The notes beneath the pieces were generated by a model. It did not search any database, was not told where the DNA came from, and saw only the letters and a list, made by a program, of their open reading frames with translations. The translations under genes and the position numbers were made by a program. From positions 36,411,731 to 36,475,730 of the forward strand of contig JAHLJS010000005.1 of the NCBI GenBank assembly GCA_038502445.1: DNA of 64,000 bases, in the 5' to 3' direction. Of the stretch, positions 23,615 to 34,257 are shown one piece after another (the stretch's first letter is position 1; each line of letters starts with the position of its first letter). The stretch comes from Eremochloa ophiuroides. Its lineage: Eukaryota; Streptophyta; Magnoliopsida; Poales; Poaceae.

Positions 23615-24050
23615 TTATTCTTCATGATTCATCTCCGGTGTCAGAGATGTTGTTGCATCTTGTTCTTCATGACACTTCAACATTTGGCATTGCTCCAGTC
23701 TTGGCTTGAATGCGAATCGCTCTTCTTGCCCATTGATGGTGAATGTGGTCTCTCCAGCTCCGACGTTGATGGTTGCATTTGCAGTGTTTAGGAATGGTCG
23801 CCCGAGGATGAGGGGTATGTATCTTCCTCTCTTCCAGCATGTCAAGTACTACAAAATCTACAGGAATGAAAAAGTTGCGGATTTTTACCGGAATATTTTC
23901 TGCGATTCCTATGGGATAGCGGACCGATTGGTCAGCTAATTGCAAACACATCGTGGTTGGTGTGAGCGTAAAATAGTCGAGTTTGTCAAAGATGGTCTTG
24001 GGCATGACGCTGACACTTGCTCCAAGATCACATAAAGCATTCTCGAACAT
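23615..24050 (-). pseudogene. Protease (retropepsin-like) of element C, frameshifted
   Basis: The minus frame starts MFENALCDLGASVSVMPKTI, giving the catalytic D-L-G-A-S box, then MCLQLADQSVRYPIGIAENI and VDFVVLDM. A frameshift near 23845-23855 moves the second half (PLILGRPFLNTANATINVG) into the next frame, ending at 23615. Both halves of the retropepsin fold are recognisable, so only the shift disables it. It follows gag, as is usual in the Athila lineage. Confidence 0.82.
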
Positions 24051-24897
24051 CTGGTCTCCTATTGAACAATCAATAGTGGGACACCCTGGATCCTTCTTCT
24101 TAGTAGGAGAAGAACTCAGAATTGCCTCACTACACTCCTCCGTTAGCTTGACAACTTCAGTAGAAGATAGTGGTCCTTTGTTGTTGAGGATGGTTCAAAG
24201 ATACTTCGCGTATGTAGGTACTTGCATGGCATCTAACAACGGAATATTGACATATAACTTCTGAATTACCTCTACAAACTTACCAAATTGATCATCCGTT
24301 TTAGCTCTTCTTCTTCTGTGTGGAAACGGTAGGAGGGTTGTGTCATGAAAATCTTGAGTTAATTCTTGATCTTATAGTTCAACTGGTGGTGAAGGTGGTA
24401 TAACTTCTTCTTCTCTGTTGCCCTTTTCAATCTCTTCTTCTACCTGCACTAAATGTGATGGCCTACGTGCCCCTTTTGGGTAAGGTGGATCACGTGTAGA
24501 CTTACCTCCTCTAGTAGATATTTCTTTTATTTATTCATGGTTAGTGGTAAACAAAGTAGAAGATAATTGTGTAATTTGTAATTCTATCTTTTTATTAAAT
24601 AATATTTGATCTTCAACAGTAGAAGAAAATTATCCAACTTAGAATTAATTCCTTCTAAAACTTTATCATTAAAAGCAAGCTTCTTATAAATAGTTTCATT
24701 AATTCTAACTTGTTCTAATATTAATTCTCTCAAGGGTGGTTGTCTCTGATTTGAAAAATTATAATTGCCCTGGTACTTACTTTGGTTGGTTGACCGAGGT
24801 TGATTCCATCCTTGCTACTGAAAAGTAGACTTGATGACTGTACTAATATCTTCTGGGGGATTTGCAAACTCAATTCCTAAAGATCTTTCATATTGAT

Positions 24898-25673
24898 CTA
24901 GGAATTGAATACATCTTGAATAGCTTGATGATCTCTTTTATGATTGGCTTTTTGCTCTAACCAGTTCAACAGTACATCCATCTTGGTTGACAGTGCACAC
25001 ACTTCCTCTGGAACTTCTTCACTCTTATGGCATGTCTGAGTGTTGTTTGTCCAATTATGATTTTCTGCTATCTTTGCCATAATGTCTTCAGCTCTTCCAG
25101 GGGTGAGTGACATAAATGATCCTTCAGCAGTGGCATCTAACTGCTCACGTGACCTTTGAGTTAGTCCATGATAAAATGTTTGCATGAGCAACCACTTTTC
25201 AATTCCATGATGGGGACAATCTGATATGTAATCTTGAAAATGTCCCCAGGCTTCTGGAATAGATTCACCTTTCTGCTGACAAAATTCTGAAATCTTTCCT
25301 CATAGAGCATTGGTTTTGCCTACTGGGAAAAACTTTTCTAGAAAAGCTTTTGAACATTCTACCCATGTCTTGACTGAATCTTTATTCTGATAAAACCACT
25401 GCTTTGCCTTTCCCTCCAATGAGAACGGAAACAAACAAAGTAGCACGACGTCTTGAGGAATGCCTTTGATGTTGATGGTGTTGCCAATCTCCAGGAAATT
25501 CTGCAGATGGACACTTGCATCTTCATCTTTCTTTCCACTAATGTGATAGCTTGCACCATTTTAATGAGGCTTGGCTTGATCTCGTAATCATGATCTCCAA
25601 TGTTAAAAGTCAGCCCAACGTGAATATTCTCAGTGCTTGGGGCAGAGAATTCACGTAGAGTCTTCTCAGCCAT
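24898..25673 (-). pseudogene. gag: gag of element C, broken
   Basis: Starts MAEKTLREFSAPSTENIHVG, then EIKPSLIKMVQA. A frameshift lies near 25550, and the matrix/capsid-like part continues (DYISDCPHHGIEKWLLMQTF, YHGLTQRSREQLDATAEGSF), typical of Athila-lineage gag. An in-frame TGA lies at 25300-25302 where Arg is expected, and the frame ends at TAG 24898. Beyond it, more gag-like Gln/Asn-rich sequence with further stops runs to about 24650. The protein would form the particle shell. It is closest in this window to the gag of F (38084-39041). Confidence 0.84.
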
Positions 25674-25965
25674 GGCTTCACAAAATAATGTAAGACCCTT
25701 CTTCCTATGGTTGTTCCTGATTGATAAGAGTTAAAGTACACAACCAAACCTGCACTTACCCTATATAAGATATTTAAACAAAACACGGATAAGTCTGCTA
25801 AAGCAAAAGGTTATGGTTATCTATAAGTATTTATGTCTATAGTTATTTTTATGTTTTTCTATAATATTATCTATGAAGAACACACCTATATGAAATTCTA
25901 GAATAAATATCCTGGCAAATCAAATCAACGAACTCAATAAATTATCCTAATGAATACAATTGCCA

Positions 25966-25983
25966 TCCCCGGCAACGGCGCCA
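25966..25983 (-). other. Primer binding site of C (tRNA-Asp, perfect)
   Basis: Minus strand TGGCGCCGTTGCCGGGGA, 18 of 18 against the complement of the plant tRNA-Asp 3' end. It lies eight bases after the LTR end. Confidence 0.93.
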
Positions 25984-25991
25984 GAAATGCT

Positions 25992-27455
25992 TGTTGGTAT
26001 TTTTAACATCACTTCACGTTAAGTTGTCATCCCTAACATGATGCCAAAAACCATTGGTAAAATAATCTTCACTTGCCTCCTAAAATAATACTATAGAATA
26101 TATCCGCAAGCGCACAGATAATTCTCCCATTGTAGCACTTCACCCGGTAAGTATTCTGAGTATCCTTGATTTGTTTTATGCCAAAAGGATAAAGGGGCAT
26201 TCTACTCATTAGGATAATCTACTATAATGATTGGAAAGATAAATGTGTAGACCTGTGATAACCCATAACTCTAGTGCTTTAGCGATAAATAAGTAAATGA
26301 TAAATGGTAAATGATAACTGAGTAAATGAGGTAAATGGTATTCCAGAGATAGAATAGAGACTCACTAGTGTAGTAAGACAATCTCGAGATTCGGCTAAAG
26401 TAAAGGAAACCTATGTAATTACTAAATACAAAGTCTACAGCCTTCGCCACATTACACATTTTCATTTATAGCATAATCAACTCAGAAAACTCATAAGGAG
26501 CATCATCTAATGAGGATATTAAGACACAAGGGTCACCTCCTTCGCGACCGCGCTCTACTCGTCCTATGTATGGGGGGTGGACTACAGAGTAACCAACGCA
26601 GCTGTCACCTACGCAGACTACCACACGACTTGGAACGTCAGGGTGCCTCCGTAGGTATGTAATATATCTAGACACCACGTCTACATAATACACACCACCT
26701 AACTCACTCGAGTACTGAATTAGGCGCTTTACGATAAAATGACAATAATCATCACCAATCACAACTATATCGAATATGCAACTAGAATAAACTAAGAACT
26801 GAATAAGTAGCAATATATTAAAATAGAGCAAAGTCATAATGAGATACAAGATAAGATTACCGATCTCCAGACGAACAGATCTGGAATCCCGAGCGTAGCG
26901 CCCAACTCTACTTGAACCTTGCTAGACGCCTAAACTATGAACTTGAAGAACTAGAGCCCTATTTCTAATCTCTGGAAACTCTAACTTCTGTCTACTCTTG
27001 ACAAATGAAGCAGGAGGAATGAATTGGTGTTCTGGGAGGGGGTCTACCCCTTTATTTATAGCCCGCCGGAATGAACGTGCGTCGTGGGATCAAACCGACT
27101 TAAACAAAGGGCCGAGATGACTCCAAAGAGGCGGCGGAAGAAGACTCCAGAAGGTGGGGCCAAAACCCTAAGGGGGGCGCCGGACGGCCCCACCATGGTG
27201 GGGTTCGGGCCCCGGTCGCTTCGGGTGTGTTTCAGAGGCTTCTAGTGTTCCGATGATGCTGTTTCCTTGGCGGTTAAGTTTCGTGGTAATTAAACACTTT
27301 AATCCTTCTTTTAAGCCTTTTTGGAATAATCCCTGGAAAATACATAAGTCACCAAAACTCGTGGAATTTGTCAGTAATAACCCCTATGCTTCTATTATTG
27401 TCCTTCCCTAGGCATTAGTTGATGGTATAAAATTGGTACTTAACGACAATCAACA
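25992..27455 (-). repeat. 5' LTR of element C (1.46 kb)
   Basis: The minus strand starts TGTTGATTGTCGTTAAGTACC at 27455 and ends AAAATACCAACA at 25992. It holds a perfect 16-bp palindrome CCCCACCATGGTGGGG (27188-27203) at the place where other LTRs have GGTCGGCCGACC. The flank at 27456-27460 is GTCTC. Confidence 0.9.
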
Positions 27456-28037
27456 GTCTCGAAAATTTATTAGAGAGAGATACAATTCCAAATAGAGGAG
27501 CATTATAGTCCAATATTTTTCACACACTTGCACATCTTTATCTAAGGGCATGACACTTCCCTCTTTGGATCCAAACCTTGACTCTACAATACATGCAAAG
27601 TAAGTATGCTATATTTTTTCATTCCTACCTTAAGCTCCACATGAGCCAGTTTAGAGGTAGGATGACAAAGAGAAGGGAACATTTACTCTATGCCTTGGTA
27701 AGAAATCATACACTATTTGAGCGACATGAGAGAACCATATGAGGAACATTAAGTTTCTTTTGAAAAACATTGCTAAAACCTCTAGTATGAAACTTGCAAA
27801 GAATGAGAAAATTAGTGCTCAAGTCAAACTGTTCTGCATCTCAACTACCTAAGGAAAAGGGAAGTCCATTAGCCCCATAAAGGACTAAGATAATATGGAT
27901 AAATTTTTATAGCCAATTTTTCCATTCAAAAGAGAAATATTTTGTTGTACACATGGTACTATTGAAATATGAACATTGTAGCAACTCCTGATCAATCAGG
28001 GCTAAGTTTAATTATTTGCTCGGAATGAGCAAAGGTT

Positions 28038-28052
28038 AAGCTTGGGGGATCT
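28038..28052 (+). other. Polypurine tract of D1
   Basis: AAGCTTGGGGGATCT lies directly before the LTR start TGTTGACGG. Such tracts prime plus-strand DNA synthesis. The reverse form is next to D2's LTR at 42452. Confidence 0.85.
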
Positions 28053-29765
28053 TGTTGACGGTGGATATACCATAAAAATCCATACTCAAAACACTGTCAA
28101 CATAACTCGGTTTCAAGGAAGAATAAGCAAAGCATGAACATACTTTATCAATAACCAGTTCCACTTGTACTCTTAGCTTCTAATCGCAGGCAACACAGAA
28201 TAGAACCCAGGGGGACCCACATAGGGATTCCGCCGACCCCACTATGGGCCCATCTTGGGTTGAGCTTTGAGCACGATCCGTGCCAAGGTCCCTGGAGTCC
28301 ATTTGTCAAAGATCATTTCACATGGATTCATGGGCCCACAAGGAAGCAAGCAACGTGTCAAATACTTGGCAAAGGACGGAGCCACCTCCTGTGATAGATG
28401 GGGACACCTTCTAGAAGCCTCTAGCTGGGCCCACCTATTATAGGGGGTCGGCCGACCCCCTGGTGCCTAGCCAGGTCGGTTGGCCCCCACCGACTTGTGC
28501 ATGCCTCCCACGTACTGGTTTCGCCACTACCATCCATCTGAGGCTGTTTCAGGGTCGGTTAATCCAAGGGCCAAGGTGGAAGGGCACACGAATCACTGAC
28601 ATGCCACCTCTCCACTCTCCCCTATAAATAGGGGTAGCCACTACCATCTTAAGACATACAAGAAGCAAGAAAAAGAGAAGCAAGAGTCAAGTTCCACTTC
28701 TTAGTAGTAGTATTAGTCTAGTATCTGAGTTAGAGTCTAGTCGAGCTAAGCTTGGGGTCTCTGGAGTCGTCTTCTAGAGAGTCTAGTATAGCTCTTGTAC
28801 CTTTCCTTCTGTAAGACTTTCTTTATATCAATATAATATTGTTGCTTTACTTTACTAAGTCTTTACTTTGTGCAATTCTATATTTAAGATAGTATTGTTG
28901 TATCTTGTCTTAGCAATATAGTTGTTTTATACTAGATTGTGATCCTGTAACCAGCTATTGTGTGTTGTTCATCGCCTGTCATAGGGTGCTCTAGTTGCTT
29001 TGTACACAACTAGAGTAGTGAGAATTGGTGTAAGCGTGGTGCTTAGACTAAATCTTCCCTTTGATTACTGCTTGCTGCACGGATTGCTTGTGGGTACTAG
29101 TAGGTGGTGACAGCCCTATCTAGTCTTTGCATCCCACCACGTGTTTTAAGCAAGTTCTTAAAAGGTAGGCTCCCTGTAAGAGTATAGCCGCTTTGGGTAG
29201 AGGCTTTGTCCTCTACTGTCTCAGACTATCCCTAGCACTCAAGAAGTAAGGTGGCGGTCTATGTAATTCATCTATTTGTTAAGGTTAAGATCACAGGAGT
29301 AAAGTATGAAACATAGGAGTCCTATACTCACTCGTTGTCCTCCTACCTAGCTATACTCTACTAGTTATCCTTAGTTATCCTAAACCTTGTCTTGTCTCTG
29401 TGTCATTATCTTTCCTTTATATTGATTAACCCCCTATCACTAGTTGGTGCTAAGTTGCGAGTAGACTTAAGGATCTCTCTCTTTTATTAACATTCCTAGC
29501 TACCACTTTCCCTTGGGATAAAACAAATAATGATACCTTGGAATACTTCGGGGTGAAGTGCTACAGTGGTATATTCTGTGCGCTTGTGAAATTATCCAAT
29601 AGACATAATAAGTACCCCCAAGCACTTCTGGCGCCATTATCAGAGATAGCCTAACACCCTGTCTTTTGGTGATTGCGCTACGATGTGTCAACAAGCATTT
29701 TTGGCACTGTTGCCGGGGATAGCCTAACACCCTGTCTTTGGTGATTGTGGTACAAAGTGTCAACA
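28053..29765 (+). repeat. 3' LTR of D1 (1.71 kb) with tandem primer-site unit
   Basis: TGTTGACGGTGGATATACC to GTGTCAACA. It contains a perfect 18-bp palindrome GGGGGTCGGCCGACCCCC (28443-28460). The 3' end holds two successive units, each a primer-like tract plus the U5 end. Confidence 0.85.
29621..29765 (+). repeat. Tandem ~72-bp primer-site/U5 units at the end of D1 LTR
   Basis: Unit 1 (29621-29693) and unit 2 (29694-29765) both read AGCA-TT-TGGC..., then ATAGCCTAACACCCTGTCTT, GGTGATTG and GTGTCAACA. The primer-like part of unit 1 is TGGCGCCATTATCAGAGA (29629-29646), and of unit 2 TGGCACTGTTGCCGGGGA (29702-29719). The second is 16 of 18 identical to the tRNA-Asp site, the first less. D2 has only one unit. 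Confidence 0.85.
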
Positions 29766-29783
29766 GTACTCGCAGCTGGCTTT

Positions 29784-30881
29784 TCAATTGTCTTCGCAAC
29801 TGAATTGGGGGGTAGCTCGAGTCTTGTCACTGGATGATGGTGAAAGAGTACGTGTAGACGGAGTTGTAGACGTGTGTTGCTGCCATGAGTTAGCTTTCCT
29901 TGTGGTAGCATGTCGTCCCTGCACTTCCCTTTCAGGTTTACAAGTAAGATGAAACAAACGGGTTATGTTATTGTATTCTTTGTAAGCGAGGATGTCCTGA
30001 ATTTCCTGATTTAACCCGCCCAAAAATCTAGCCATAGCAGGATCCTCATCCTCCTTTAAGTTACAACGCAACATACCCATTTGTAATTCCTGATAATATT
30101 CTTCTACACTTTTAGCACCTTGTCTCAATTGCTGCAACTTATTTATCTTATTACGGGCATAGAAAGATGGAACAAATCTAGCTCTCATGGCTCGCTTCAG
30201 CGCATCCCATGTTTTAGGTATGTTATTAGGATTTTTCTTGCCATATTCTATCCACCAAATAGAAGCAAAGTCTGTAAACTCACTAGTAGCTGCCCTAACA
30301 CGTGTAGTCTCAGGAAATTCATGGCATGCAAACTTTTGATCAACAGGAATCTCCTAAGTAATGTACGCATCAGGGTCATATTTACCATCAAAAGGAGGTA
30401 CTTTAAATTTAACCTTACCGAAAGCATCATCATTATTGTGTACCTCGCGTCGACGGTGGCCACCCGTACCTCAATGGTTGTGACGTAGGCGACATCGATC
30501 ACGAGTGTCTCGATCATCATGCTCAATATCAGCAGTGTACTCATCGTCATCACTACCATGCTCTTGATCTTCCTCATTCTTTTCTTGATCTTCCTCATTC
30601 TTTTCTTGTTTATGCTCAATATCATCAGTGTGTAAGTCATCAAAATGCCTTAAAAGAGCAGCAAGGCTTTTGTCCGCACTAGCAACAGATTCCTCCAAAC
30701 TTGTAAGCTTGTTGTTCGTGGCAATCTGCGTAGCCTCCAACTGCCCAAGCTTTTCATTTGTCACTTGGAAGTCATTATCAAGTCCCTCTGTGTGTAGCTT
30801 CACTTTCCTTTCAAAATGTTGTATGATGCCCTTAGTGCGAGGTGAATGTGGGATTTTGTCATCTTCGTCGGTCCCTGGCAT
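29784..30881 (-). pseudogene. gag: gag of element G, two nonsense codons and a late frameshift
   Basis: Starts at ATG 30881 (MPGTDEDDKIPHSPRTKG). An N-terminal predicted coiled coil (LEATQIATNNKLTSLEESVA) is followed by SLAALLRHFDDLHTDD, an acidic linker, and the gag domain (YKEYNNITRLFHLTCKPERE). All of this is in one frame with an in-frame TGA at 30471-30473 and a TAG at 30354-30356 where Trp is expected. A frameshift lies between about 29800 and 29880, after which SVAKTIEKPAAS continues in the next frame to the D1 junction. The acidic linker holds a 21-bp duplication (two EEDQEKN units, 30564-30606). No full protein is possible. Confidence 0.84.
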
Positions 30882-31257
30882 GGTTCAAAGACAAAGACAA
30901 CAAGAAAGTAAGTGAAGAAATAAAAGCCCTACAGCTATTAGGATGTGCTACAGCAAGTCGCTCACTCTCAAATTGTTACATAAGTTCTTACCAATTCTTA
31001 ACTTGCTTGACAAGAGGGGGTCGTCTTCCAAGAAGTCTGCAGCAATGGATGAAGTGTATCGGTGCCGTAGCACAAGACCTGTCAAGCTATAGAATTTGTG
31101 GAGCTATAGGTGGGCTGAAACAAGGAATGAACTAGCACCACATTAGTTACAAAAAGCAAGCTGAATACTCGTTCAACCGGTGGTACTGCGCTAGTCCTAG
31201 CCTAGACCATGCTAGAGACGTGTGCCTGGACACAAAGGAAGGCACAACACACCAGCC

Positions 31258-31331
31258 CTCTTTTTTGTTTCTTTCTCCTTCTCCTTCTCTTTTTCTTCTT
31301 CTTTTTTTCTCTTTTTTTTTCTTTTTTTCAG
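31258..31331 (-). repeat. 74-bp purine/pyrimidine strand-biased tract
   Basis: The plus strand is C/T only apart from one or two bases (CTCTTTTTTG then long CTT and T runs ending TTTTTTTCAGG). In the sense of G it is a purine run within the leader, far from the 3' polypurine tract position. Confidence 0.85.
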
Positions 31332-31507
31332 GAGACCCTCAAAACTGATTATATGAATAAGAAGACTCCCAGAGAGAAATTCACCACACACGCTATTTTA
31401 GAAAGGGTAGGGTTATTCTGGTAAAAAAAGATACTCTCTCTCTAGAGTAAGCCACGCGTCTAGATATGAAATACTTGCTGCGCGATTACTTGATATTTGT
31501 AGCACAG

Positions 31508-31700
31508 GGTTAACTGATTCTTTGTTCGACTGGAACTTGTAATTCTATCCGGACTCGGCCAACAGAGATGGGTTAACCAATTCCTTGTCCGACTGAAACT
31601 TCAAATTCTACTCGGATTCAACCAACAGAGAGGGATAACCTATTCCTTGTCGGATTGGAACATCAAACTTGACTCAGATTCGGCCAATACAGAGACAATA
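31508..31700 (-). repeat. Three diverged 63-bp tandem units in the G leader
   Basis: Units start at about 31509, 31572 and 31635. Each reads (plus) TAAC-x-ATTC-TTGT, CGACTG-AAC (second and third partly changed), TC-GA-TC-GCCAA, CAGAGA. Similarity between units is about 75% by eye. Confidence 0.8.
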
Positions 31701-31942
31701 TATAGTAGCGCGTGTTGTGATAAAACCGTGACAAGAACTCCAAATTCTAAGGGATCAAAACTAAGACCAGCAACTCGACACTACCGATGTAACCGAATAT
31801 TCAACAAGCCCTAACTAGGTAGCACTAGCCACGACTCAAAGGTTTATAGGATTGCAAGAAACTAATCTACTATTTTTGGCTTTTTTGGATCATAGGAAAA
31901 ATAAAAACAACAAAGATTGGAAGTCTCTCACCGATAAACCAC

Positions 31943-31957
31943 GCCCTGATTACCAAT
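31943..31957 (-). other. Primer binding site of G (tRNA-iMet type, with one insertion)
   Basis: Minus strand ATTGGTAATCAGGGC directly after LTR end ..TCATATCA. The usual site is TTGGTATCAGAGC, so there is one extra A and one change. Confidence 0.7.
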
Positions 31958-32768
31958 TGATATGAACCCGCTACGGTTTTTGGCCGATCTTTCGATGAGA
32001 GGCACGGGATAACTCGATTGGTGGATGGAGATGACGTTCACGGCCCGACTACAGCCTTCCAAGACTACACCTTAGCGACCGATACACCACTTCCAATGGT
32101 CGTCATAATCTTGTGGAGCGCGACAACCAGCCACTAGGGCTCCCATCCTGCAAGCAATCGAAGAACTAGTAAGAACGAGGAAACAAGCACTGAATTTGCA
32201 AAATAAAATTGAAGGTCTCAAACTGAATCTTATTATGAGTGGGGTTCCAAAGACAAGAAGACGGGCGGCTGGATCAGCACGAGCGCCTACAAGCAAGTAG
32301 CGAAGGCTAAACTTGATGTAAATGTAACCCAAGTGTTCCTGGTGGTGGCTAAGGAGTATATGACATGGGGAGGATGACCACAAGAGTGTTTGGGTTGTGT
32401 TTCAACCCTAGGACGCATCCTTAATGGACCCTAAACGATACACAGCCCATTGGGCTAAATTAAGGTGGCGCAGCACCCTGGACAAAAAAGATCTCTCGGT
32501 GGTTTTTGGATTGTAGACTCCGCTTCTGAGCACATATGAGTATGAGGCCAGATCCATATGAAATTATACTTGATCAGCTTTCCAACAAGCCCAGAATCAC
32601 CCCAATCCGACTCTGTATATAACCGTGGCGACCGTCGCAAGTTGGAGGTGTGCTGCAGTCCGAATCCAGCCTACGCGAGTCCTTTTCCCTTTCGGTCCTT
32701 TCCTTGATTCCTAATCAATACAAGAGTGCACGTGTCTCCAAGATCTAAATAGAATGGACAAGAGCTCA
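31958..32768 (-). repeat. LTR of element G (about 0.81 kb)
   Basis: The minus strand starts TGAGCTCTTGTCC at 32768 and ends GGTTCATATCA at 31958. A TATA-like TTATATACAG lies at about 32612-32622 on the minus strand. The outer flank (32769-32777) is only nine bases from the start of I. The exact 5' end is inferred from TG and the inverted TGA/TCA. Confidence 0.68.
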
Positions 32769-32777
32769 AGAGGGAAC

Positions 32778-34098
32778 TATTGACGGTAGTTATTGTATGA
32801 TTTTACCTGTCAACTAAACATGAAAAAGGGTATAAAAGCAAACACCACCGTAAAATAGGGTTTGAACTAACAGAATTCCACGAGTTTTGATGAATTAGTG
32901 TTTTGCAGGGTGTTATCAGGAAAAGAACTAAAGAGGGCCCACATGTCGGACTAATACATCAAATCACGTGGTGAAAGTGGATCAGAAAGATTCTAGAAGA
33001 CACTAGAGACTCACCAGAGAAGGTGGCACCCGTTTGGCCACCGAAGTGGGTCGGCCGACCTGGCCCCTAGGTCGGCTGACCTGTCAGACACACGGATCCG
33101 CCTCCACTTCGACGTGGACTCTCCACCTCCTTTGAGGATTAATCTCCACCCTCCATCGAAGTCGGTTTGATCCAAGGGCTACGGTTCATCCCACCGGCCT
33201 ATATATATAGCCCCAGACCCCCAGGGTTTCATACCAATTCATTCAATCATATGTAAATCCTAATCGAGAGGTGTCTCATGAAGGGATAACCTCTCATTAG
33301 GATCTAGGGAATAGATAGTGGAGTGATGGAGAGCAAGGGATGAGTTAGGAGGAGCTGCCGGCCCGTCGGTGATCCCTCTATGGTTTGTACTTCGGTAGGA
33401 TCTAGCTCTATTTGAGCTAGCTCTTAAGATGTCTCGGGCAACCAACTTCTGATTCAAGTAAGTTTATGTTTATATTGTTCTTCTGTTTTACGAGTCTCTT
33501 TCGAGTGCTTTAATCTATCCGGTTTAGATTAGAGTAATATTTATAGTGTAAGCGTGGTGCTTAGACTTGGTATCCGTAAATACACCCTACTTTCCGGATC
33601 GGTGGTAGATTGCGGTAGACTTAGTCCTTGATGTAACCATTGAGTCCTTTGTAGTCCACCTCCTGTTAGTAGTACCATGTAGGACTTGTTGCTAAGGAAT
33701 AGCATCCTGTGTTGATGGCTACTCCTTATATCATCCCAAATGAAACAATAGAAGACATAAGCTTGCCCAAGTCAGAAGTAGAAACCCCTGAGTTATCCTC
33801 TTTACACTCCTATTATCTACAACCTAGATCACCATAGCCAAATCATCAACACCCTTGATTACTTAAGCCATATCCTTAGTTGCAACACCACCATTCTTGA
33901 TTGCATCATTACACTCATCATTGACTGCCACCTTTTAACCTAGTTTTTACCTTTACTTATTGACTACCCCTGATTAAGTTAGATCATAGTTAACCAAGCC
34001 CATTTCCCTATGGATACAATATTTAAACCCTCCGGGTGAAAGCTACAACGGTATCCGTGCGCTTGCGGATTTATCTGTGTGCACTTAAAAAATCAACA
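32778..34098 (+). repeat. 5' LTR of element I (1.32 kb)
   Basis: Starts TATTGACGGTAGTTATTG, where the canonical first dinucleotide TG is TA, and ends AAAAAATCAACA. The first ~300 bp resemble the F LTR (about 80-85% by eye). It contains GGTCGGCCGACC at 33049-33060. Confidence 0.85.
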
Positions 34099-34105
34099 AG
34101 CTTTC

Positions 34106-34123
34106 TGGCGCCGTTGCCGGGGA
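34106..34123 (+). other. Primer binding site of I (tRNA-Asp, perfect)
   Basis: TGGCGCCGTTGCCGGGGA, 18 of 18, eight bases after the LTR end. Confidence 0.93.
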
Positions 34124-34257
34124 AACGATTGCTGATTTAGCTACAAGCCTAGCTTAACCTTTTTATTTTTATTTAGCATGGATTCCACTCTGATTTGCAA
34201 ATATGCTAGCACTAGCCATAGGCCACAGAATCTTCAAAGCCTATCCTAACAACTGCC

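Larger units (their letters stand above)
14345..27455 (-). mobile_element. Element C: non-autonomous Athila-like retrotransposon
   Basis: Minus strand. It has a 5' LTR (25992-27455), tRNA-Asp primer site, gag, protease, an Athila ORF-1-like frame, and a 3' LTR fragment (14345-14877) whose outer part was displaced by H. No RT, RNase H or integrase is seen between protease and ORF-1, even after removing the 5-kb solo LTR, so it would depend on another element's enzymes. LTR copies differ by roughly 6-8% by eye over the first 250 bp of overlap, so C is old. C inserted into the internal region of D1; D2 retains the undisturbed homologous site (RC near 43045). Confidence 0.86.
27456..29765 (+). 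mobile_element. Element D1: 3' end of a plus-strand Athila-like element
   Basis: Contains the last ~600 bp of an internal region, a polypurine tract and a complete 3' LTR. The internal part matches, in reverse, 42452 to about 43045 of D2, including ATTAGAGAGAGATACAATTCC. Its left part was displaced by C. At its right end element G resumes with flank GTACT (29766-29770), so D1 inserted into G. No coding sequence of D1 lies in the window. Confidence 0.85.
30882..31957 (-). other. Leader region of element G with repeats
   Basis: No coding frame is supported. It holds a long pyrimidine run on the plus strand (purine in the element's sense), three diverged 63-bp tandem units, and the primer site at the LTR end. 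Confidence 0.7.
29766..32768 (-). mobile_element. Element G: Ty3/gypsy retrotransposon, 5' part
   Basis: Minus strand with LTR 31958-32768, a primer site of the initiator-Met type, a ~1.07-kb leader and a gag remnant cut by D1 at 29765. The gag is not Athila-like: the pattern SVEEYYQELQMGMLRC and DEDPAMARFLGGLNQEIQDI belongs to another common Ty3/gypsy gag group of grasses. Pol is not in the window. Confidence 0.82.

Noticed and set aside
25966..25983. Possible tRNA-Asp gene fragments (CCCCGGCAACGGCGCCA) at several places
   Set aside because: Only the terminal 18 bases match, always eight bases from an LTR end or inside an LTR 3' end. These are primer binding sites; no cloverleaf surrounds them.
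31500..31700. Tandem repeats considered as a CRISPR array or satellite
   Set aside because: Plant retrotransposon context, only three diverged contiguous units and no spacers; a leader repeat of G.
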